Shown here in pieces: positions 8,239 through 17,485 of a stretch of DNA of 64,000 bases (the stretch's first letter is position 1; every line of letters begins with the position of its first letter). The notes beneath the pieces were generated by a model. It saw nothing but the letters and a program-made list of their open reading frames with translations. It ran no database searches and was not told the DNA's origin. Both the position numbers and the translations under genes were made by a program. Source of the stretch: Neobacillus sp. FSL H8-0543 (GTDB lineage Bacteria > Bacillota > Bacilli > Bacillales > Cytobacillaceae); assembly GCF_038592905.1 (NCBI RefSeq), contig NZ_CP151943.1, forward strand, positions 2,926,501 to 2,990,500. The letters run 5' to 3'.

Positions 8239-10656
8239 TTGTCTTGGTTACACACAATGATTTTAATGCCATTTATTTTTGCAATACTCGTACCGTTTTT
8301 CTATAAGAAATTCACGCCGCGCATTCATACGGGCTGGTTTGTTCTATTTGTACCGTTGTTGATCTTTATATACTTGTTATCATTTATTCCCCAAATTTCC
8401 AAAGGGAATACTGCCTACACTACTATTCGATGGATTCCTTCCTATAATATTAATTTCACTACTTATATTGATGGATTAAGTCTTGTATTCGGGCTATTAA
8501 TTGCAGGAATCGGTACGCTTGTTATCCTATATTCTATTTTCTATTTGTCGAAGCATCGTGAAGCGCTTCATAATTTCTATGTGTATATTCTAATATTTAT
8601 GGGAGCTATGCTTGGATTAGTGTTTTCTGACAATATTTTTGTCTTATATGTATTTTGGGAAATGACCAGTGTATCTTCCTTTCTCTTAATAGCGTATTGG
8701 TATGAACGTGAAAAATCACGGTATGGTGCACAAAAGTCGATGTTAATTACGATCTTTGGCGGGCTGGCGATGCTTGCTGGTCTCATCATGCTTTCGATGA
8801 TGTCGGATACCTATAGTATTCGTGAAATGGTGAGTAATGTTGATGCGATTGGCTCACAATCATTGTTTATCCCAGCAATGGTTTTGGTTTTAATCGGTGC
8901 CTTTACAAAGTCTGCGCAATTTCCATTTAGTATCTGGTTACCGGATGCAATGGAGGCGCCAACCCCAATAAGCGCTTATTTACACTCAGCTACAATGGTA
9001 AAGGCGGGCATCTATCTAGTTGCCCGGCTAACTCCAATTTTTGGCGGATCTGCTGAATGGTTTTGGATTGTATCGGGAATAGGGATTGTTACTTTATTAT
9101 ATGGCTCTGTGAATGCAGTGAGGCAAACAGACCTTAAGGCTTTACTAGCTTATTCAACAATTAGTCAATTAGGATTGATTATGAGCCTGCTTGGTTTAGG
9201 GTCGGCTTCATTATATTACGGGGGTGGGGATGAATCCTCATTATATGCAGTCGCTATATTTGCTGCAATATTTCATATGGTGAATCATTCCACGTTTAAA
9301 GGTTGTCTATTTATGGTCGTAGGAATCATTGACCATGAGACGGGTACTCGTGATATTCGGCGACTAGGCGGACTGATGCATCTAATGCCAATAACTTTTA
9401 CACTTACCGTAATCGGCAGCTTTGCAATGGCGGGACTTCCTCCCTTCAATGGTTTTTTGAGTAAGGAGATGTTTTTTACGGCTGTATTAAATGCTTCAGA
9501 CATGACTGTATTTAATATGGAGAATGTAGGATTAGTCATTCCAATCATCGCATGGATTGCGAGTATATTTACATTTATTTACAGTATGATTCTTGTATTT
9601 AAGACCTTTAGGGGGAAGAATAAGACAGAAAAACTTGGCAGAAAGGTGCATGAAGCCCCGATTGGCATGTTAATTTCTCCCTTAATTCTAGGTGCCGCAG
9701 TCATTATTATTTTCTTCTTTCCAAATATCATTTCACATTATCTATTAAAACCAGCATTGTTTTCTGTTCTGCCAATGCTTGCTCAAACAAGTGAGTTTGA
9801 TGTGAAAATAACCGCTTGGCATGGGTTTCAACCCGAGTTATTTATGACTTTAGGAGTAATCGCTGTTGGCACGCTTATGTATATTTCTTTAAGGAAATGG
9901 TATCGATTATATCATTTTTATCCAGAAGCCCTAACGTTAAATAATATATATAATCTCGGATTAGAAAAAATGGAAAGTATATCTCAATCAATAACAAATA
10001 AATATATGACAGGATTCATTCGCGATTATCTTGTGTATATTTTTTCATTTATCATCCTAATCCTTGGTGGGGCTTTGTGGTTATTTGATGGATTTTCCTA
10101 TGATCCTTCGATGGATGCACCTGTAAATTTCTTTGAAGCGGTATTAGTCCTTGCGATGGTTACCTCAGCCTTAGCCGTTCTATTTTCAAAAAATAGAATC
10201 ACTTCCATTGTGGCTGTTGGCGCATTAGGCTTTCTCGTCTCATTTTTCTTCGTTTTATTTCGAGCACCAGATTTAGCACTAACTCAATTGGTGGTTGAGA
10301 CGGTAACAACGGCACTATTCTTATTATGCTTCTACCATTTGCCTCAATTGAAGAAGGAGGTAAGTAGTATAGGGTTCAAGGCGGTAAATGCTCTTATCTC
10401 TATTGGTGTTGGTGTGATTGTTACACTCGTTGCCCTTTCTGCAAATGGAAATCGTCTTTTTGAATCCATTTCGGGATATTATGAGAACTCTTATGAATTG
10501 GCTGGCGCAAAAAATATCGTTAATGCCATCCTCGTTGATTTTCGTGGCTTTGATACGATGCTGGAGATTCTCGTATTAACGATTGCTGGTCTAGGGGTGT
10601 ATACATTGATCAAACTAAGACTACCAAGGGGGAATAAAAATGAAGGAACCAAATGA
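8239..10656 (+). CDS. mrpA: Mrp antiporter subunit A
   Basis: 805 residues from TTG 8239, chosen because the AAGGAGGGGG core lies at 8223-8232 and the product then starts like B. subtilis MrpA; the ATG at 8221 overlaps the RBS. MrpA is the largest subunit of the multisubunit Na+(K+)/H+ antiporter. Residues 1 to about 500 are NuoL/ND5-like with about 14 or more membrane segments, including FWEMTSVSSFLLIAYWYE with a key glutamate, and SAQFPFSIWLPDAMEAPTP split over the proton-antiporter core. The C-terminal region carries the MrpA-only domain (FRAPDLALTQLVVETVT). First gene of a seven-gene operon with overlapping genes. Confidence 0.96.
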   Translation: MSWLHTMILMPFIFAILVPFFYKKFTPRIHTGWFVLFVPLLIFIYLLSFIPQISKGNTAYTTIRWIPSYNINFTTYIDGLSLVFGLLIAGIGTLVILYSIFYLSKHREALHNFYVYILIFMGAMLGLVFSDNIFVLYVFWEMTSVSSFLLIAYWYEREKSRYGAQKSMLITIFGGLAMLAGLIMLSMMSDTYSIREMVSNVDAIGSQSLFIPAMVLVLIGAFTKSAQFPFSIWLPDAMEAPTPISAYLHSATMVKAGIYLVARLTPIFGGSAEWFWIVSGIGIVTLLYGSVNAVRQTDLKALLAYSTISQLGLIMSLLGLGSASLYYGGGDESSLYAVAIFAAIFHMVNHSTFKGCLFMVVGIIDHETGTRDIRRLGGLMHLMPITFTLTVIGSFAMAGLPPFNGFLSKEMFFTAVLNASDMTVFNMENVGLVIPIIAWIASIFTFIYSMILVFKTFRGKNKTEKLGRKVHEAPIGMLISPLILGAAVIIIFFFPNIISHYLLKPALFSVLPMLAQTSEFDVKITAWHGFQPELFMTLGVIAVGTLMYISLRKWYRLYHFYPEALTLNNIYNLGLEKMESISQSITNKYMTGFIRDYLVYIFSFIILILGGALWLFDGFSYDPSMDAPVNFFEAVLVLAMVTSALAVLFSKNRITSIVAVGALGFLVSFFFVLFRAPDLALTQLVVETVTTALFLLCFYHLPQLKKEVSSIGFKAVNALISIGVGVIVTLVALSANGNRLFESISGYYENSYELAGAKNIVNAILVDFRGFDTMLEILVLTIAGLGVYTLIKLRLPRGNKNEGTK

Positions 10657-11065
10657 TGTGATCATACGAAGTGTCACAAAAGTTGCAGTAGTTATCATCT
10701 TTACTTTTGCCATTAATCTTTTTGTTTCTGGCCATCATTACCCAGGCGGCGGATTTATTGGTGGTCTGACATTTGCTTCAGCTTTAATACTATTATTTCT
10801 GACATTTGATATTGAATCCGTCCGCAAAAATCTTCCATTTGATTTTAAAGTTGTGGCAGCAATCGGAGTATTGATTGCTGTTCTAACAGGAGTTGGCGGA
10901 ATGATTCTGGATGAGCCATTTTTATCGCAGGCCTTTGGTTATTTTGATATTCCTATATTTGGTAAAACAGAACTTGCAACCGCCGTCCTTTTTGATGTCG
11001 GGGTAGCCTTAGCGGTTATTGGCACAGCCGTCACAATTATTATGAGTATTGGTGATGATCGATAA
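10640..11065 (+). CDS. mrpB: Mrp antiporter subunit B
   Basis: 141 residues with about four membrane helices and the family motif SGHHYPGGGFIGGL near residue 31. Its start overlaps the end of mrpA by 17 bp, as in other Bacillus mrp operons, with the RBS AAGGGGG inside mrpA. MrpB is an essential small membrane subunit of the antiporter. The next gene overlaps it by one base (TAATG), so translation is probably coupled. Confidence 0.95.
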   Translation: MKEPNDVIIRSVTKVAVVIIFTFAINLFVSGHHYPGGGFIGGLTFASALILLFLTFDIESVRKNLPFDFKVVAAIGVLIAVLTGVGGMILDEPFLSQAFGYFDIPIFGKTELATAVLFDVGVALAVIGTAVTIIMSIGDDR

Positions 11066-11403
11066 TGGAAACGTTGATGTCTATCCTTGTTGGAATATTA
11101 TTCGCAATTGGTATTTATTTAATTTTGGCTAAAAGCCTATTAAGAATCATTTTAGGAACATCAATCCTCGGACATGGTGTTAATCTACTGATTATCACCA
11201 TGGGCGGCTTAAAAAAGGGTGGTCCACCGCTGCTGGGAATAAAGGATTTAACCTATGCTGATTCATTGCCGCAAGCCCTTTTATTAACCGCAATCGTAAT
11301 CAACTTTGCTACAACGGCCCTTTTTTTAGTACTGAGTTACCGTGCATATAAAGAAATGGGCACGGATGATACGGAGCAACTGAGAGGTAATAATGATGAA
11401 TAA
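11065..11403 (+). CDS. mrpC: Mrp antiporter subunit C (NuoK-like)
   Basis: 112 residues with three membrane helices, homologous to NuoK/NDH-1 small subunit. Seen: LRIILGTSILGHGVNLLI (about residues 27-44) and LPQALLLTAIVINFATTALFL split in helix three. It overlaps mrpB by one base and mrpD by 11 bases. Length matches B. subtilis MrpC (about 113). Confidence 0.95.
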   Translation: METLMSILVGILFAIGIYLILAKSLLRIILGTSILGHGVNLLIITMGGLKKGGPPLLGIKDLTYADSLPQALLLTAIVINFATTALFLVLSYRAYKEMGTDDTEQLRGNNDE

Positions 11404-12886
11404 TCTGGTTATATTGCCGATAATTATTCCAGTATTAACGGGAATGGTTATGGTGATCTTTAGAAAAAGTATTAACTTACAGAGGTTTTTGGGAGTCTTT
11501 TCAACAATTGCAATCTTTATTGTTGCCCTTTTCTTAATTAACCAAAATAAATTAAAGGGCATTCAAACCCTTCAATTAGGCGGCTGGGAAGCGCCGTTTG
11601 GAATAAGTATGGTGGCGGATATGTTTTCCTCTCTACTTATTTTGGTAACGAGTATTGTTGCATTTTGTTGTTTATTATATGCGTTTCCCTCTATAGGTCA
11701 TGAGCGAGAGGTCTACTATTTTAACCCCCTCTTTTTGTTTCTTATTGCAGGGGTTAATGGTTCGTTCCTAACTGGAGATGTGTTTAACCTTTTTGTCTGT
11801 TTCGAAGTCATGTTAGTTTCTTCCTATGTGTTAATCTCCTTAGGGGGAACAAAGATACAGCTTAGAGAGTCGATAAAATATATATTGATTAACATACTAT
11901 CTTCCTTCCTTTTTCTTGTTGCGATCGCTTTTTTATATGCAATGACAGGCACCCTGAATTTTGCTCATCTCTCTATTCGTGTAGCAGAGGTAGGACAAGA
12001 GGGCCTTATGACTGCGATTGCCATTCTATTTTTAGTTGTTTTTAGTTTAAAGGCAGGTCTTTTTCTATTCTTTTGGCTTCCTGGTTCGTACAGTGCTCCT
12101 CCAACAGTTATATCGGCTATTTTTGCAGCATTGTTAACCAAGGTTGGAATCTATGCAATTATGCGGACTTTTACACTTGTCTTTTATCATGATCCAGATG
12201 TTATTCATTTGTTAATTGGTATTTTGGCAGCAGTAACGATGCTTTTGGGGGCAATTGGTGCAGTTGCGTATGGAGATATTAAAAGAATTTTAACTTATAA
12301 CGTAATTGTAGGTGTGGGATTTATTTTAGCAGGTGTTGCTTCATTCACTACAGCAGGCATGACGGGATCTATTTACTATTTGATTCACGATATGATTGTA
12401 AAAGCACTTATTTTCCTTTTAGGAGGAACAATTATCCATCTAACTGGTACTAGTAAGTTAAAAGAAATTAGTGGCCTTATTCGACTACACCCGCAATTAG
12501 GATGGATGTTTTTTATTGCGGCATTATCACTTTCGGGTATTCCGCCATTGAGTGGTTTTCTCGGGAAAATATTTATTACAAAAGGGACCTTTGAAACGGG
12601 ATACTTTTGGTTAGGCGGGATTGGACTTATTACTAGCCTTATGGTTTTGTATTCAATTATGAAAATTTTTATGAATTGCTTTTGGGGTTACACAGACTTA
12701 ACGGAAGAAAAAGAGAAGGGGACAACGAAGGGATTGTTGTTACCGATAGGTATCCTTACCATGTTAACCATTGCACTGGGATTAGGTGCAGAAGGAATTC
12801 ATGAATACGTTGACCTTGCAGTTAAAGGATTAATGAATCCGAGCACATATATTGAAGCTGTTTTAGGAATTAATCCAAGACAATAG
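11393..12886 (+). CDS. mrpD: Mrp antiporter subunit D (NuoN/NuoM-like)
   Basis: 497 residues with about 14 membrane helices, of the proton-translocating antiporter-like family shared with complex I. Conserved pieces include FNLFVCFEVMLVSSYVLI (with the functional glutamate about residue 137), LKAGLFLFFWLPGSYSAPPT split around residue 219, and the central HDMIVKALIFLLGG. The start may be ATG 11393 or 11396; both follow AGAGGTAAT. MrpD works with MrpA in ion exchange. Confidence 0.96.
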   Translation: MMNNLVILPIIIPVLTGMVMVIFRKSINLQRFLGVFSTIAIFIVALFLINQNKLKGIQTLQLGGWEAPFGISMVADMFSSLLILVTSIVAFCCLLYAFPSIGHEREVYYFNPLFLFLIAGVNGSFLTGDVFNLFVCFEVMLVSSYVLISLGGTKIQLRESIKYILINILSSFLFLVAIAFLYAMTGTLNFAHLSIRVAEVGQEGLMTAIAILFLVVFSLKAGLFLFFWLPGSYSAPPTVISAIFAALLTKVGIYAIMRTFTLVFYHDPDVIHLLIGILAAVTMLLGAIGAVAYGDIKRILTYNVIVGVGFILAGVASFTTAGMTGSIYYLIHDMIVKALIFLLGGTIIHLTGTSKLKEISGLIRLHPQLGWMFFIAALSLSGIPPLSGFLGKIFITKGTFETGYFWLGGIGLITSLMVLYSIMKIFMNCFWGYTDLTEEKEKGTTKGLLLPIGILTMLTIALGLGAEGIHEYVDLAVKGLMNPSTYIEAVLGINPRQ

Positions 12887-12909
12887 TTCAATGGAAAGGG
12901 GTGGTATCA

Positions 12910-13389
12910 ATGCCCATGCAAGTATTAATCAATTTATTAATTGGCGTAATATGGATGTTCCTTCAGGATCATTGGAGTGTATTAACCTTTTTTAGTGGTT
13001 ACTTATTTGGATTATTGGTGCTTTTTATTTTACGCAGATATTTTCCTACTAAGTTCTATATAGTCACATTGCTTGCCATAGTTAACCTTTTTATTGTGTT
13101 TATTTATGAGTTGGTTACCTCAAGTGTTGCAGTGATTCGAGAAATCATTCGTCCCAGGATAATTATTACTCCAGGAATTTTTACGCTTGAGACAGATTTA
13201 GAGGGAGACTTAGAGGTTACCTTACTCGCTTTGTTATTAACACTGACCCCAGGTTCTGTTGTCGTAGAAGTATCATCGAATAATAAACTATTTTATATTC
13301 ATGCGATGGATATCCCAGAGTCAAGTGAGGCTGTTCTTCGTTCACAAAGTAAATTTGAAAAGGCTATAAAGAAGGTGACTCGATCATGA
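12910..13389 (+). CDS. mrpE: Mrp antiporter subunit E
   Basis: 159 residues from ATG 12910, which lies 5-6 nt after AAAGGGGTGG; the GTG at 12901 is part of the RBS. Two N-terminal membrane helices and a cytoplasmic domain with the family motif LLTLTPGSVVVEVS and LFYIHAMDIPE. Ends ATGA-overlapping with mrpF. The protein resembles B. subtilis MrpE closely in pattern and length (158). Confidence 0.94.
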   Translation: MPMQVLINLLIGVIWMFLQDHWSVLTFFSGYLFGLLVLFILRRYFPTKFYIVTLLAIVNLFIVFIYELVTSSVAVIREIIRPRIIITPGIFTLETDLEGDLEVTLLALLLTLTPGSVVVEVSSNNKLFYIHAMDIPESSEAVLRSQSKFEKAIKKVTRS

Positions 13390-13670
13390 TCCACGGAATT
13401 TTAATTTTTTCTTTATTATTTCTTAGCTTCGCTGTTTTTGCTACTATTTTTCGGTTGGTAAAGGGACCTTCGGCTCCAGATAGGATACAGGCACTTGATG
13501 CATTAGGAATAAATTTGATTTCAGGTGTGGCTGTTTTTTCCGTAATACTAAGAAACACAAATTTTTTTGAAGTCATCCTGCTAATTGGGATACTTTCCTT
13601 CATCGGAACGATTGCCTTTGCCAGATTTATTGAAAGAGGTGTTGTCATTGAGCGCAAACAATCCGAGTGA
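13386..13670 (+). CDS. mrpF: Mrp antiporter subunit F
   Basis: 94 residues with three membrane helices and the conserved RLVKGPSAPDRIQALDALG segment (about 18-36). Its start overlaps mrpE by 4 bp and its end overlaps the likely start of mrpG. In B. subtilis MrpF is also linked to bile-salt and Na+ efflux; here only antiporter membership can be claimed. Confidence 0.95.
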   Translation: MIHGILIFSLLFLSFAVFATIFRLVKGPSAPDRIQALDALGINLISGVAVFSVILRNTNFFEVILLIGILSFIGTIAFARFIERGVVIERKQSE

Positions 13671-14001
13671 ACTAATTGCCGTTATTTTAATATTGATTGG
13701 AACGATTTTCAGTTTTTTAAGTGCGATTGGATTGATTCGGTTTCCTGATATATATACTCGAGCTCATGCTCTTTCTAAAGGTTCTACTATGGGTGTTCTT
13801 TTTACTCTTGTCGGTACGTTTATTTTTTTCTTGTTAGAAGGATATTTTAGCATCAAATTATTTCTAGGTATATTCTTTGTGTTTCTAACCGCACCTGTTG
13901 CAGCGCATGTTATTGTCCGTGCGGCATACCGTTCAAATGTAGAACTTGCAAAAGAAACGGTTCAAGATGACTTGAAAGAAGCAATAAGGGAAAAAGGATA
14001 A
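13648..14001 (+). CDS. mrpG: Mrp antiporter subunit G
   Basis: 117 residues from TTG 13648, preferred because AAAGAGGTG (13633-13641) lies just before it and it gives the usual MrpG length; GTG 13639 is the alternative, and the frame stays open further upstream inside mrpF. Three membrane helices with the family signature LSAIGLIRFPDIYTRAHALSK split near residue 25. Last gene of the operon. No clear terminator follows; 14002-14104 is AT-rich spacer. Confidence 0.9.
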   Translation: MSANNPSELIAVILILIGTIFSFLSAIGLIRFPDIYTRAHALSKGSTMGVLFTLVGTFIFFLLEGYFSIKLFLGIFFVFLTAPVAAHVIVRAAYRSNVELAKETVQDDLKEAIREKG

Positions 14002-14104
14002 ATTAATTCTTTAATTAAATTTTGGTTAATTAATGTAACGAGTGATTATCATATAAATTAATGAATTAGAACATACAATTGACAAAAGGTGTAAAGGAGA
14101 TTCG

Positions 14105-15571
14105 ATGACAAAGAATATGAAAATAGGATGGAACTTTGAAAACAGTTATGTTCGTCTGCCGAAATCATTTTTTACCAGCCAAAACCCAACCCCTGTAAGC
14201 ACACCTAGGTTAATCATTTTCAATGATACGGCTGCAGCATCCCTGGGTCTGAATGCTAAGGAGCTAAAAGGCGAGAAAGGGGTAGCTTTCCTGGCTGGAA
14301 ACAAGATACCAGAAGGCGCTTCTCCTCTTGCTCAGGCTTATGCGGGACATCAATTCGGCCATCTAAACATGTTAGGGGATGGGCGGGCGATACTACTAGG
14401 CGAGCAGATTACCCCTTCAGGTGAACGGTTTGATATTCAGTTGAAAGGTCCAGGAAGAACACCTTATTCCCGTGGAGGCGATGGCCGTGCAGCACTTGGA
14501 CCGATGCTCCGCGAATATATCATTAGTGAGGCCATGCATGCGCTTGGCATTCCTACAACACGCAGTCTTGCAGTAGTAGCAACGGGAGAGCCCGTTTTTC
14601 GTGAAACCGAACTGCCTGGTGCGATTCTGACGCGTGTGGCCGCTAGCCATCTTCGGGTTGGCACCTTTCAATATGCTGCAGGGGCGCGACCGGTTGAGGA
14701 ACTGCAGGCGCTGGCTGACTATACAATAAAGCGTCATTTTCCAGAGATTGAAGCCGATAAAAGCCGGTATCTTTCACTCCTTCAAGAAGTAATCAAGCGT
14801 CAGTCCTTACTGATTGCTAAGTGGCAATTAGCTGGTTTTATCCATGGTGTGATGAATACCGATAACATGACCATTAGCGGAGAAACGATTGATTATGGTC
14901 CTTGTGCCTTTATGGATATTTATGACCCCGCAACGGTTTTCAGTTCCATTGATAGGGAAGGACGCTATGCCTATGGCAATCAGCCGAATATTGGCGTGTG
15001 GAATCTTGCGCGATTTGCCGAATCGCTCTTGCCGCTGCTGGCTGAAGATCAAGAGCAGGCAGTTACACTTGCTCAAGATAAACTCGCGGATTTTTCGAAA
15101 TTATTTAAATCCTATTGGCTTGAGGGAATGAGGGCAAAGCTGGGAATCCTTAATGAGGAACCACAGGATGAATCACTGATTGAAGGACTTCTCGATTTGA
15201 TGCAGAAGAATCGTGCAGATTATACCAATACCTTCCGTGCTTTAACTTTTAATAAACTAGAGGATTTGGATCTGTTTGGGATACCAGAATTTGTTCAGTG
15301 GCATAAGCAATGGCAGGAGAGACTCGGGAGACAGCAGGAATCGAAGGACTCGTCACTTCAGTTGATGAGGAATAGCAATCCTGCGGTAATCCCTCGGAAC
15401 CACCGGGTAGAAGAGGCGCTGGATGCGGCAGTGAAGAACGAAGATTATAGCGTAATGGAAAAACTTCTTGAAATTCTTAAAAATCCTTATGCTCACTCAC
15501 CTGAACAGGAGGATTACACTGCACTGCCTGAAGAATCAGCACTTCCATACAGAACATTCTGTGGTACATGA
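14105..15571 (+). CDS. selO: SelO/YdiU protein adenylyltransferase
   Basis: 488 residues. SelO is a pseudokinase-fold enzyme that transfers AMP to Ser/Thr/Tyr of target proteins and is linked to redox control. Family motifs visible: [20 protein letters not shown] split over residues about 78-97, [17 protein letters not shown] (about 113-129), HGVMNTDNM (about 245-253) and DYGPCAFMD (about 261-269, the DFG-like metal site). It ends in FCGT, so it keeps the third-from-last cysteine that is selenocysteine in vertebrate SELENOO. Slightly higher GC content than its neighbours. RBS AAGGAGATTCG precedes ATG. Monocistronic. Confidence 0.96.
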   Translation: MTKNMKIGWNFENSYVRLPKSFFTSQNPTPVSTPRLIIFNDTAAASLGLNAKELKGEKGVAFLAGNKIPEGASPLAQAYAGHQFGHLNMLGDGRAILLGEQITPSGERFDIQLKGPGRTPYSRGGDGRAALGPMLREYIISEAMHALGIPTTRSLAVVATGEPVFRETELPGAILTRVAASHLRVGTFQYAAGARPVEELQALADYTIKRHFPEIEADKSRYLSLLQEVIKRQSLLIAKWQLAGFIHGVMNTDNMTISGETIDYGPCAFMDIYDPATVFSSIDREGRYAYGNQPNIGVWNLARFAESLLPLLAEDQEQAVTLAQDKLADFSKLFKSYWLEGMRAKLGILNEEPQDESLIEGLLDLMQKNRADYTNTFRALTFNKLEDLDLFGIPEFVQWHKQWQERLGRQQESKDSSLQLMRNSNPAVIPRNHRVEEALDAAVKNEDYSVMEKLLEILKNPYAHSPEQEDYTALPEESALPYRTFCGT

Positions 15572-15604
15572 AATACCTTTTTAGTTGAAAAATAATAAGA
15601 CAAA

Positions 15605-15640
15605 AATAATGCTGCCATTAATAGGGTAGTATTATTTTTT
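15605..15640 (+). terminator. Probable intrinsic terminator after selO
   Basis: AATAATGCTGCC pairs (with G-U pairs) with GGGTAGTATTATT, then a 7-T run. Confidence 0.8.
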
Positions 15641-15745
15641 TATGCATATTTTTTACATCTGCAACTATTACTAGAATAGTTTTCAATAATTAATGAATAT
15701 TTTTACTGTTTGTAATATAATAAAATTTTGCGAGGAGGTTAAAAA

Positions 15746-17485
15746 ATGAACTTATTGAAAACGACAGTGATGCATTTTAAACCATATTGGAAAAGATTGT
15801 TGCTTGCCTTGATTTTTTCACTAGTGGGCGGTGCATTCACAGTTTTACCACCTATACTGGCAGGGAAACTAGTCGACGTGGTAATAACGGGGAAAGAGAT
15901 CAGTTTATTGCTATGGATTGTCGGAGGTGTACTCGTCGCTTTCTTAGGAAAGGCGCTTTTTGAGGCGATGCAGGAATATGTACAGGTTAAAATCGGACTC
16001 GATGTAATTACTGATATGCAAATTCGGGCATTTAAAAAATTGCATCGCACACCGATGTCGTTTTTTACAACCACACCAAGAGGGGATATGTTATATCGGT
16101 TAACCCATGATGTGGAATCGATTCAAAATTTGAACAATACGGTCGTTCCCCGTATTTTACAGCAGGTCATTGGTGCGGTTGCAGCATTTTCTGCCGTCTT
16201 TGTTATGTATTGGCCGGCAGCCATTGTGATGTTTGTCGTGTTTGCCATCTATATTTTACCGTCCTTTAAACTTGGAAAAACGATGAGAAAAATGAGCGCC
16301 GTCCAAAGGGAAATGAGCGCGGATATGTATCATCATTTACAAGAAAGTATTGAAAGCACTAGATTAGTAAGGACCTTCCAAACTCAAAAGGAAGAAGTAG
16401 AAACACAACGTAGAAAATTGACTGATTGGAAAACCTATTCGATTCGTGCAGCATTGATTGGAAAGGTCAACTGGCGTCTGGGAAATTTATTCAACATAGC
16501 CACTCCAGGGGTGGTTATGTTAATTGGAGGTTACTCCATTTGGGCTGGGGAAATTACCATTGGAACGTTGGTAGCTTGCCTTAGTTTTATTCCTATTATG
16601 TTTATGCCCGTTCGCTCACTGGCTGAAAATGCTTTGACCATACAACAGGCAATTCCGGCTTTGCAGAGACTTTATGAGTATTTCGATTTACCTGAAGAGC
16701 ATGAAGAAACTCTTCCTTCTTTTGGTGTGGTAGAAGGAAGGATAGACGTGGAAAATATCTGGTTTACTTATCCTTCTAACGATAAAAAGATTTTAAAGGG
16801 GGTTTCGCTTTCACTTGAGCCGGGGAACCATATTGGTATTGTTGGTACAAGTGGGGGCGGGAAAAGTACACTTATCCAGATCTTATTAGGACTGTATGAA
16901 CCTGAAAAAGGTACGGTCCAAATTGATGGAAAAGACCTTTTCTCCTATAATCGCAACAGCCTTAGGCAACAGGTGGGAGTAGTTTCACAGGAAACCTTTC
17001 TATTAAATAGTACACTACGGAATAATCTTCTATATGGAAAAATGAATGCCACCCAAGAAGAGCTAGAGCGAGCAGTTGAAGCAGCTGGGTTAAAGGAATT
17101 GATTGAATCCTTAGAAGATGGGTATGAAACAGTGGTCGGTGAACGTGGCTTGAAACTATCTGGTGGCCAGAGACAAAGGGTAGCGCTAGCTAGAGCTATT
17201 CTACGCCAGCCGCCGGTTTTGATTTTTGATGAAGCAACATCATCTTTGGATGGAGAAACAGAGGAAAAGGTTCAAGAATCTCTTGAACAATTAATTCCCG
17301 GAAGAACAACGATTACGATTGCTCACCGGTTAGTGACGGTCAGAAATGCTGATAACATTCTCCTTCTAGATCAGGGGATGATTGCTGAACAAGGAACACA
17401 TGAAGAACTGCTCGCGCTTAGGGGACAGTATTTTGAACTATACAAAGCCCAGTATAGCGAGTTGGAAAAGGAGATGATTGGATGA
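15746..17485 (+). CDS. ABC exporter half-transporter A (permease-ATPase)
   Basis: 579 residues; RBS GCGAGGAGGTT. Six membrane helices in residues 1 to about 310 (type IV ABC exporter fold), then the ATPase domain. Walker A is GTSGGGKST (about 371-379), signature LSGGQRQR (about 478), Walker B with catalytic Glu LIFDEATSSLD, and H-loop IAHR. The next gene overlaps by 4 bp (ATGA) and encodes the partner, so they are expected to form a heterodimer, like YfiB/YfiC in B. subtilis in size and order. Both ATP sites seem to have catalytic glutamates. Substrate unknown; drugs or lipids are typical. Confidence 0.92.
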   Translation: MNLLKTTVMHFKPYWKRLLLALIFSLVGGAFTVLPPILAGKLVDVVITGKEISLLLWIVGGVLVAFLGKALFEAMQEYVQVKIGLDVITDMQIRAFKKLHRTPMSFFTTTPRGDMLYRLTHDVESIQNLNNTVVPRILQQVIGAVAAFSAVFVMYWPAAIVMFVVFAIYILPSFKLGKTMRKMSAVQREMSADMYHHLQESIESTRLVRTFQTQKEEVETQRRKLTDWKTYSIRAALIGKVNWRLGNLFNIATPGVVMLIGGYSIWAGEITIGTLVACLSFIPIMFMPVRSLAENALTIQQAIPALQRLYEYFDLPEEHEETLPSFGVVEGRIDVENIWFTYPSNDKKILKGVSLSLEPGNHIGIVGTSGGGKSTLIQILLGLYEPEKGTVQIDGKDLFSYNRNSLRQQVGVVSQETFLLNSTLRNNLLYGKMNATQEELERAVEAAGLKELIESLEDGYETVVGERGLKLSGGQRQRVALARAILRQPPVLIFDEATSSLDGETEEKVQESLEQLIPGRTTITIAHRLVTVRNADNILLLDQGMIAEQGTHEELLALRGQYFELYKAQYSELEKEMIG